A DNA stretch of 10,803 nucleotides from Chloroflexota bacterium (lineage in GTDB: Bacteria > Chloroflexota > Limnocylindria > Limnocylindrales > CSP1-4), in the NCBI GenBank assembly GCA_021785115.1, contig JAJYGO010000429.1, forward strand, positions 1 to 10,803, read 5' to 3'. Positions 6,145-10,803 of this stretch are shown one piece after another (positions within the stretch are counted from its first letter, which is position 1; each line of letters begins with the position of its first letter). The notes beneath the pieces are model-generated. The model did not search any database, had not been told where the DNA came from, and saw nothing but the letters and a program-made list of their open reading frames with translations. The translations under genes and the position numbers were made by a program.

Positions 6145-7389
6145 ACGGCCGGCCGGCTGCCGGCGCTCCGCTCGCCGGACTACCGACGCTTCCTGGCGGG
6201 TGTCTTCGTCTCGAACATCGGCTCCTGGATGCAGAGCACGGCCCTGGGGTGGCTGGTGCTCGGGCTCACCAACTCGCCGGCCCTGCTGGGCGTGACCTCG
6301 GCGGCCTCCACGGCCCCGGTCCTCCTGCTGTCGCTCTACGCGGGCGTCCTGGCGGACCGGGTGGACCGGCGGCGGCTCCTCTCCGGGAGCCAGATCGCCC
6401 AGGGGCTGTTCGCCGCTCTGCTGGCGATCCTCACCATGACCCACGTCATCGCCTTCTGGCAGATCCTGCTGCTGGCGGTCCTGGCGGGAGCGGCCCAGGC
6501 GCTCGGGAGCCCGGCGTTCCAGGCGATCGTGCCGGCGCTGGTCGGCGGCGAGGCGGTGGGCAATGCCATCGCCCTGAACAGCGCGCAGTTCAACCTGAGC
6601 CGAGTGATCGGCCCGGTCGTCGCGGGCGTGCTCATCGGGCTGGTCGGCGAGGCCACCAGCTTCTGGCTCAACGCGGTGAGCTTCGGGGCCGTGGTCTACG
6701 TGCTGGCGATGATCCGGCTCCCGCCCAACGCCGAGTTCGACCGCGTCGAGCAGAGCGTCTGGGGTCACCTGGTGGACGGGCTCACGTACGTGCGGCGGGA
6801 CCGCGTCCTGCAGTACCTGCTGCTGCTGGCAGCGGTGCCCACCATCTTCCTGATGCCGTACCTGACGCTGCTGCCGGTGTTCGCCAGGGACGTGCTCTCG
6901 ATCGGGGCCCCCGGCCTGGGGCTCCTGACAGCCTCCATGGGGATCGGCGCGCTCACGGGGGCGCTCGTCGTGGCAATCCTGCGGCCGGGTGGCGGCGACG
7001 GCCGGCTGATGCTGGGCGGGCTCGCGGTGATGATCCTGGGCGTGGTCGCCTTCGCGCTCTCGCGCTGGGTGCCGTTCTCCTGCCTCGCCCTCGCGGTGGC
7101 GGGAGCGGCGCAGGTCTGGTACTTCACGAGCGCCAACACGCTGGTCCAGCTGCTCTCGCCGGGCCGGCTGCGGGGGCGGATCCTCAGCCTCTACGTGCTG
7201 ACGTCCTTCGGCGTGCAGCCGCTCGGGAGCCTGGGTGCCGGGGCTTTGGCCCAGGTCGGAGGCGGGCCCCTGGCACTGGTCGCGTGTGCCGCCGTGGCCG
7301 CGGTGGGAGGCGTGGCGACCGTGGTCGCCTGCCCGGAGCTCGTGGGGCTCCACGGAGAGACGCTGGCGCGCCGCCGCGTGACCGCCTGA
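6145..7389 (+). CDS. MFS exporter (MFS_3/EntS-like), start codon uncertain
   Basis: Integral membrane secondary transporter, probably an exporter of small molecules or peptides. The sequence opens LPALRSPDYRRFLAGVFVSN, then IGSWMQ and TM1, the MFS motif A GVLADRVDRRR after TM2 (about 67-77 counted from 6145), and about 10-12 hydrophobic segments with a charged central loop near PPNAEFDRVEQS. Length, about 410 aa, fits the family. Start problem: the first ATG in frame (6229) lies inside TM1 and would remove the conserved N-terminus. Upstream to the in-frame TAG (6142-6144) there is no ATG, GTG or TTG. ACG at 6145 has GGAGG (6135-6139) at 5-nt spacing; CTG at 6157 would give a typical MPALRSPDY start. 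A one-base assembly or real deletion that disconnects ATG 6083 (basic leader MSRTGRPVTRPG in another frame) is equally possible. Cotranscribed with the M16 pair by position; substrate unknown. Confidence 0.85.
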   Translation, partial: TAGRLPALRSPDYRRFLAGVFVSNIGSWMQSTALGWLVLGLTNSPALLGVTSAASTAPVLLLSLYAGVLADRVDRRRLLSGSQIAQGLFAALLAILTMTHVIAFWQILLLAVLAGAAQALGSPAFQAIVPALVGGEAVGNAIALNSAQFNLSRVIGPVVAGVLIGLVGEATSFWLNAVSFGAVVYVLAMIRLPPNAEFDRVEQSVWGHLVDGLTYVRRDRVLQYLLLLAAVPTIFLMPYLTLLPVFARDVLSIGAPGLGLLTASMGIGALTGALVVAILRPGGGDGRLMLGGLAVMILGVVAFALSRWVPFSCLALAVAGAAQVWYFTSANTLVQLLSPGRLRGRILSLYVLTSFGVQPLGSLGAGALAQVGGGPLALVACAAVAAVGGVATVVACPELVGLHGETLARRRVTA

Positions 7390-7390
7390 G

Positions 7391-7437
7391 CCCGGACCCG
7401 GCCGGGACGAGGCCCGCACGGGGCGCGGATGCCGCGC
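7391..7437 (+). terminator. GC hairpins after the MFS gene, possible terminator
   Basis: CCCGG (7391-7395) pairs with CCGGG (7402-7406), 2 nt after the MFS stop. A second stem, GCGCGG (7423-7428) with CCGCGC (7432-7437), closes a three-base loop. Both are short and lack a T-run, so termination is only a suggestion. Confidence 0.3.
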
Positions 7438-7448
7438 ACCGATCGTGG

Positions 7449-7476
7449 CGCGTGTCGGCCCCAGCAGGCACACGCG
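7449..7476. repeat. Inverted repeat CGCGTGT-N14-ACACGCG in the 249-nt gap
   Basis: Perfect 7-bp arms (7449-7455 and 7470-7476) with a 14-nt interior. It lies in the longest gene-free stretch (7390-7638), before the PTE-rich protein gene. It could be an operator for that gene or an RNA stem. The rest of the gap, other than this, the two hairpins near 7391-7437 and the ribosome site at 7626, holds nothing I can name, and no convincing -35/-10 pair. Confidence 0.35.
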
Positions 7477-7638
7477 GCAGGCCCGGATGGCGCGTGGCGC
7501 GCGGAAACCCGGCTCCTGCGTGCAACCTTCGGCGGTCCGCGTGCCTCAAGCAGGTGTACGGGTCGCACGCGCGGCCCGACCGACACGGCGGGCTGCCGGC
7601 AGGGCGGCCGACCGTCGCGCACGGGAAGGAGCGATGAG

Positions 7639-8145
7639 ATGCAGATGCGCCTGGGGCACCGGCTGACACGCGGGGTGACGCTCGCCGCGATCGGCGTCCT
7701 GCTGGCCGGCGGCGCCGCCTTCGGGGCACAGGTGGTCGCGGACCACGCGCCGGCCGCGGGCTCGTCGTCGCACACGGGCGATGGCACGTCCACCACGGGG
7801 AGCCCACTCCGGCTCCAGTTGGCCGGCTCGTCCGTGGAGACTGCGGAGCCGACGGAGACACCGGATCCGACGTCGACGCCCGAGGCCACGAACGCTCCCG
7901 AGCCCACGGAGACCCCGGACGCGGTGAAGGCGGCGGAGCCGACCGGGACGCCCGAGGCCACGGAATCCCCCGAGCCGACCGAGACCCCCGAGCCGACCGA
8001 CCGGCCCGACGGCGCGGAGCGCGCCGCCGCGACCCAGACCCCGGCGCCGACCGAGACCCCCGAGGCGACCGGAGCCCCGCGCGGCGGCGACGGATCGGGC
8101 GATGGATCGGGAGACGGATCCGGCGGCGGCCAGGCCGGGGACTGA
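7639..8145 (+). CDS. Secreted or membrane-anchored Pro/Thr/Glu-rich protein (168 aa)
   Basis: Unrecognised. Basic N-terminus (MQMRLGHRLTRG), hydrophobic stretch at about 13-30 and a possible signal-peptidase site near AFGAQ (27-31), or an uncleaved anchor. From about residue 70 the chain is low complexity: repeated PTETPE, PTGTPE and PTSTPE-like units (six or more), then three GDGS units and GGGQAGD at the C-terminus. No folded domain is visible, no LPxTG and no second membrane segment. Such tails are flexible, often O-glycosylated, wall-spanning stalks; that role is inference. ATG at 7639 is supported by AAGGAG (7626-7631) seven nt upstream, the best ribosome site in the window; the open frame upstream (from 7429) is not used. 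It ends 27 nt before the ECF sigma gene, and its tail composition resembles that of the protein after the sigma gene. Confidence 0.8.
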   Translation: MQMRLGHRLTRGVTLAAIGVLLAGGAAFGAQVVADHAPAAGSSSHTGDGTSTTGSPLRLQLAGSSVETAEPTETPDPTSTPEATNAPEPTETPDAVKAAEPTGTPEATESPEPTETPEPTDRPDGAERAAATQTPAPTETPEATGAPRGGDGSGDGSGDGSGGGQAGD

Positions 8146-8159
8146 ACGCCGCTGTCCGG

Positions 8160-8172
8160 TACGATCGACGGC
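8160..8172 (+). promoter_or_regulatory. Candidate leaderless promoter (-10 TACGAT) of the ECF sigma gene
   Basis: TACGAT (8160-8165) fits TANNNT and lies 7 nt before the GTG at 8173, with no Shine-Dalgarno between. No TTGACA-like -35 is found at 16-18 nt. It lies in the 27-nt gap after the PTE-rich gene, so the sigma gene could be transcribed both from here and by read-through. Confidence 0.45.
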
Positions 8173-8715
8173 GTGGACGACCGCGCCCTCGTCGACGCCG
8201 CGATCCGCGGGGACCAGCACGCGTTCGAGCAGATCGTGGAACGGGAGACGGCCGGGGTGTTCCGAGCCTGCTACCGGGTCCTGGGCCGGGTCCACGATGC
8301 CGAGGACGCCACGCAGGAGGCGTTCGTGACTGCCTACCGGGCCCTGGGCACGTTCCGGGGTGACGGCACGCTGTCCGCGTGGCTCGCCCGCATCGCGGTC
8401 CGCGTGGCCCTCCGGGCGGCGATCCGGCGCCACGAGGCGCTGCCGATCGGGGATGCCGCGGGAGCCGGGCTGCCCGCCGGCGACGAGGATCCAGCGGACG
8501 GCGCACTGGAGGCCGAACGCGGGCGGATCGTTCGGGCCGCCGTCGCGGGGCTGCCGGATCCCTACCGCGAGGTGGTGGCGCTCCGGTACTTCGCCGATTG
8601 CTCGCTGGTGGAGATCGCCCGGGTCACCGGCCGTCCCCTCGGCACGGTGAAGTCGCACCTTCACCGCGGCCTCTCCCAGCTTCGCCAGCGACTGGGCGTG
8701 GAGGTGGCCGCGTGA
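8173..8715 (+). CDS. ECF-family RNA polymerase sigma factor (180 aa)
   Basis: Directs RNA polymerase to a dedicated promoter set, usually in response to an envelope or stress signal relayed by a membrane anti-sigma. Region 2 spans about 7-88: AIRGDQHAFEQIVERE, then the core-binding/-10 block DAEDATQEAFVTAYRALGTF (42-61) and LSAWLARIAVRVALRAAIRR (67-86). A short acidic linker (about 90-115) follows. Region 4 is at about 122-175: GLPDPYREVVALRYFADCSL, helix-turn-helix VEIARVTGRPLGTVKSHLHRGL (146-167). Length is normal for the family and there is no C-terminal extension. GTG 8173 starts exactly at the expected N-terminus. The downstream gene, 16 nt away, encodes the likely anti-sigma. The subgroup cannot be decided by eye. 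Confidence 0.95.
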   Translation: MDDRALVDAAIRGDQHAFEQIVERETAGVFRACYRVLGRVHDAEDATQEAFVTAYRALGTFRGDGTLSAWLARIAVRVALRAAIRRHEALPIGDAAGAGLPAGDEDPADGALEAERGRIVRAAVAGLPDPYREVVALRYFADCSLVEIARVTGRPLGTVKSHLHRGLSQLRQRLGVEVAA

Positions 8716-8731
8716 ACGCCACGGGGCGTCG

Positions 8732-9565
8732 GTGAACGGCAGGACGGCCGGCAGCCCGAACGGGGGCGCGGACCGCGAGCCGCTGGCGGGTGGCCCCGGG
8801 GTCCCGGCCAGCACTCGCGCGTCTGCGCCGCCGCCGGGTCTCCCCGACGAACTGGACGACCCGGTGCTGCAGGCGGTGGCGGCGGAACTCGAGCGGTACG
8901 CGGGCGCGACGGCGCCGGCCGTCCCGGAGGGGCTCGTGGGCAGGATCCGCGGCGCGATCGCCACGGAGGCACCGCGGTCACCGGTCCGGGCGCTGGGCGA
9001 CGCGGTGTCCCAGGGCCGCTGGCGTGACGTGCCGGGAGCCCTGGGTGACGTCCTGGGAGCCGCCGCCGGGGTCGGGCGGCCGCTGGCCCTCGCGATCCGC
9101 GCAGAGGCGATCGCGCTCATCCTGGTGCTCGGACTCCTGGCGGTGGCGGGCGGGACGCTGGTGGCAACGGGCGCAGGAGTCATCCTGGCGACGCTCTCCG
9201 CACCGGCGCCGGTCCCCGTCGCCCCGGTTGTGATCGCCTCGCCGCCCGGCTCACCGGCGCCCACGCCGACCGTGTCCCTGCCGGCGTCGACCCCCGAGGC
9301 CGTGCCCGGGAGCACGCCGCGCCCGACGGAGCCCGCGCCGCGTCGGAGCACCGGTCCGACCGTGGAGGGCCCGGCCACGACGCAGCCGACCGCCGGTCCG
9401 GCATCGACCGGGCAGCCCCGGCGCACGTCGCCGGAGCCTTCGGTCGAACCCGCGGCGCCCTCCGACGGGACGTCGCCGGAATCCTCGGTCGAGCCGGCCG
9501 GGTCGTCGGCGGAGCCGGCCGGCTCGGACGGGGACGCGAGCGCGGAGCCGACGGCGGGGCACTGA
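8732..9565 (+). CDS. Probable single-pass membrane anti-sigma factor with Pro/Ser/Thr-rich outer tail (277 aa)
   Basis: Role inferred mainly from position: 16 nt after the ECF sigma gene, same strand. Residues 1-40 are Gly/Pro-rich and disordered; 40-80 form a helical segment (ELDDPVLQAVAAELERYA, then PEGLVGRIRGAIATE) of the sort found at the N-terminus of anti-sigma proteins; 81-120 is a linker with amphipathic helices; a transmembrane helix covers about 126-148; from about 157 to the end is Pro/Ser/Thr/Glu-rich with repeats such as SPEPSVEPA, SPESSVEPA and SSAEPAGS. No HxxxCxxC zinc site is present, so it is not a canonical ZAS anti-sigma. GTG 8732 was chosen; it has only a weak GGGG upstream. 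An alternative reading is that the tail is a wall-spanning sensor stalk. No catalytic domain is seen. Confidence 0.75.
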   Translation: MNGRTAGSPNGGADREPLAGGPGVPASTRASAPPPGLPDELDDPVLQAVAAELERYAGATAPAVPEGLVGRIRGAIATEAPRSPVRALGDAVSQGRWRDVPGALGDVLGAAAGVGRPLALAIRAEAIALILVLGLLAVAGGTLVATGAGVILATLSAPAPVPVAPVVIASPPGSPAPTPTVSLPASTPEAVPGSTPRPTEPAPRRSTGPTVEGPATTQPTAGPASTGQPRRTSPEPSVEPAAPSDGTSPESSVEPAGSSAEPAGSDGDASAEPTAGH

Positions 9566-9575
9566 GCCGCGGCGA

Positions 9576-9592
9576 CGCCCCGACGACGGGCG
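9576..9592 (+). terminator. Short GC hairpin after the anti-sigma-like gene
   Basis: CGCCC (9576-9580), 7-nt loop, GGGCG (9588-9592), 11 nt past the stop. The stem is only 5 bp without a T-run. The following gene has its own promoter-like sequence, which makes a transcript end here plausible but unproven. Confidence 0.25.
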
Positions 9593-9618
9593 GAGCCCCG
9601 TGCCGATGTGCCGGTGAC

Positions 9619-9655
9619 TTGCCGGGCCGGTGCGGGACCAGTACGCTGCGGTGCG
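9619..9655 (+). promoter_or_regulatory. Candidate promoter TTGCCG-N17-TACGCT, near-leaderless
   Basis: TTGCCG (9619-9624) matches four of six -35 consensus bases; 17 nt on, TACGCT (9642-9647) fits TANNNT; GTG follows 8 nt later at 9656 with no Shine-Dalgarno. The best-formed of the three TANNNT-GTG arrangements in the window. Confidence 0.5.
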
Positions 9656-10261
9656 GTGATCGTCGTGCTCGGCCGACCGCACGCGGTTCGGCCGCCCCTG
9701 CAACCTGCCGACGCGCCGCCCGTCCCGGGCGGGCTGTGCGTCGCCATCGCGCGCGCCGCCGTCGGGGCGGGGGCGCGAGTCGAGATCGTGGGCGCCATCG
9801 GCGACGACGCCGCGGGCGACGCGGTGGTCGTCGGGCTGGCTCGTGCGGGAGTCGGGCACGCCGCGCTCCTGCGTCAGCCGGTCCCCGCCCGCCGGGAAGG
9901 GGCCGTGCCCGGGCAGGCTCCGGCGGTGCGCCTGGACGCCGGAGACGTGGAGCTCGGCCTCGGATACATCCTCGAGTTCGGCGTGCTGGTGCTGGCCGAG
10001 GAGCTCGACCCCGCGGCGGAGGCGGCCGCACTCGACGCGGCGGCCTACCGGGGGGCACGCGTGATCGCGGTGCTGCCCACCGACGCCACGCCGGGCGAGC
10101 GGCTCGCGGCAACCGCGACGGTGGTCGCAGCGCCCCCGGACGACGGCGGCGCGTTCCCCGAGATGCTGGGGCGCTACGCCGCGGAGCTGGAGCGCGGATC
10201 GGCACCGGCCGAGAGCCTGGAGCGCGCGGCGGCCTCCGTGGGCTGGGAGCGCCGATCGTGA
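9656..10261 (+). CDS. Shortened PfkB/ribokinase-like protein, probably non-catalytic (201 aa)
   Basis: Resembles the N-terminal two thirds of PfkB-family sugar kinases. It starts VIVVLGRPHAV (first beta strand), has PGGLCVAIARAAVGAGARVEIVGAIGDDAAGDAV in two blocks (about 22-56: the GG glycine pair and the IGDD-xxGD block), then LARAGVGHAALLRQ, and an FGVLVLAEELDPAAE / GARVIAVLP strand-helix pair typical of the middle of the fold. Departures: the conserved Asn after the GG pair is missing, and the C-terminal part with the catalytic DTTGAGD signature and nucleotide loop is absent; the chain stops at about 200 instead of about 300 residues. So I call it a likely ligand-binding or regulatory derivative, not a working kinase. 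GTG 9656 was chosen over GTG 9608 because the promoter lies between. Its TGA overlaps the GTG of the sensor gene (GTGA), suggesting coupling and joint function. Confidence 0.65.
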   Translation: MIVVLGRPHAVRPPLQPADAPPVPGGLCVAIARAAVGAGARVEIVGAIGDDAAGDAVVVGLARAGVGHAALLRQPVPARREGAVPGQAPAVRLDAGDVELGLGYILEFGVLVLAEELDPAAEAAALDAAAYRGARVIAVLPTDATPGERLAATATVVAAPPDDGGAFPEMLGRYAAELERGSAPAESLERAAASVGWERRS

Positions 10262-10803
10262 CCCGGACCGGCGCGCGCGGGATCGGAACGCCGGACCCGC
10301 CGGCGGCCTCGGCCGGGGCGGCAGGATCCGACGGGGGCACGGCGTCCTTCCCGGATACGCTCGTGGAACTCCTGGAGGCCGTGGAGGCATGGACGCGGAC
10401 GGCCGCGGCACCGGAACGCGCGCAGCTCTCGAAGGCGCTGGGCGCGTACGCCGCCGCGCGCCAGGTGTCCGGGATCCGGCTCGTGCTGCGAGCGCCGCTC
10501 GCCCCGGTCGAGATGGGGGTGGGATCTCTGCGTCGCGCGCCCGCGAGCGTGCGCGGCGGCGGACTGGAGCGGCGCGTGCTCCGCGCGGCGGACGAGTCGG
10601 AGGACCTGGGCGAGCTGCTCGTGGACGGCCCGCGGGAGGCGGCGACGGCGGCCGGACGGATCGTCGAGCTCGCGGCCTCGAGGGCGCAGGCGGTGGCCAC
10701 CGCGCGCGCGAGGGAGGAGCAGCTGGCGGCGCTCGACGATGCCACGCGCGGCATCGCGGGCGTGCTGTCGGCTGAGCGCGTCCTCCAGCCGATCGTGGAC
10801 AAC
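10258..10803 (+). CDS. GAF-domain sensor protein, probable histidine kinase, N-terminal 182 residues (runs off right edge)
   Basis: The frame opens at GTG 10258, overlapping the previous stop by GTGA, and stays open to the window end. Residues 1-30 are Gly/Ala/Pro-rich and disordered. About 30-130 form a variable alpha/beta segment (SFPDTLVELLEAVEAW; SGIRLVLRAPLAPVEMGVGS; LGELLVDGPREA) that could be a diverged GAF-like input. About 130-160 is an Ala/Arg/Glu helix with coiled-coil character (ASRAQAVATARAREEQLAAL). The last stretch, LDDATRGIAGVLSAERVLQPIVDN, is the usual lead-in to a GAF domain in DevS/NreB-like sensor kinases. No membrane helix is seen so far, so a cytoplasmic sensor is likely. 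Kinase, phosphatase or cyclase output lies beyond the edge and cannot be seen; histidine kinase is the most common ending for this lead-in. Confidence 0.8.
   Translation, partial: MTRTGARGIGTPDPPAASAGAAGSDGGTASFPDTLVELLEAVEAWTRTAAAPERAQLSKALGAYAAARQVSGIRLVLRAPLAPVEMGVGSLRRAPASVRGGGLERRVLRAADESEDLGELLVDGPREAATAAGRIVELAASRAQAVATARAREEQLAALDDATRGIAGVLSAERVLQPIVDN

Noticed and set aside
5002..7473. An 823-codon reverse-strand frame
   Set aside because: Antisense to the M16 partner and MFS genes; His/Arg/Gln-rich composition with no recognisable domain.
7850..8125. Repeated units suggestive of a CRISPR or tandem DNA repeat
   Set aside because: The periodicity follows PTETPE-like and GDGS codons with synonymous variation inside an open frame; it is a protein repeat.
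8732..9565. Zinc-binding anti-sigma (ZAS/zf-HC2) identity
   Set aside because: No HxxxCxxC or other Cys/His cluster is present; anti-sigma function rests on position and topology only.
7546..9798. A 750-codon reverse-strand frame, and a 540-codon one at 9180-10802
   Set aside because: Both are antisense to the sigma module and later genes, low-complexity, without domains or ribosome sites.
9656..10261. Functional ribokinase/PfkB sugar kinase
   Set aside because: No GAGD signature, conserved Asn missing, about 100 residues short; the following frames show no lost C-terminal half.

Overview
The window is about 70% G+C by eye, has dense G/C third codon positions, frequent GTG starts and no rRNA, tRNA, CRISPR or insertion sequence that I can see. 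Gene content and protein style (paired M16 peptidases, an ArsR regulator with a long N-terminal region, Pro/Ser/Thr-rich membrane proteins next to an ECF sigma factor, GTG starts directly behind TANNNT boxes) suggest a high-GC Chloroflexota bacterium (for example a Limnocylindria-like soil or freshwater lineage) or an actinobacterium. This is inference; no marker gene settles it.

Layout. 1-926 (-): 5' two thirds of an NAD-type malic enzyme that runs off the left edge. 1111-1506 (+): an unrecognised 131-aa three-helix membrane protein ending in a strong GC hairpin. 1641-1862 (-): a 73-aa orphan small protein. 1979-3109 (-): an ArsR-type regulator of 376 aa. The last two have the same palindrome, TGTTAG-N8-CTAACA (one mismatch in one copy), in their upstream regions; over the regulator gene it sits on the -10 of a near-consensus promoter. 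This looks like an autoregulated two-gene regulon.

3287-7389 (+): an apparent operon of two M16 metallopeptidase subunits (one with HxxEH, one without but with the Arg/Tyr-type motif) joined by an ATGA overlap, followed by an MFS exporter. The exporter frame begins directly after, and in the same frame as, the TAG stop of the second peptidase gene, and has no ATG, GTG or TTG until after much of its first helix.

7639-9565 (+): a sigma module. An ECF sigma factor (8173-8715) is flanked by a signal-peptide protein with a PTETPE-type tail and by a probable single-pass anti-sigma protein with a Pro/Ser/Thr-rich outer tail. 9656-end (+): a shortened PfkB/ribokinase-like protein lacking the kinase signature, translationally coupled (GTGA) to a sensor protein that enters a GAF domain at the right edge.

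No gene-free stretch exceeds 300 bases. The longest (7390-7638) holds inverted repeats only. The most unusual points are the two matching operators, the start-less MFS frame abutting an in-frame TAG, the degenerate PfkB protein coupled to a sensor, and three genes that look leaderless.
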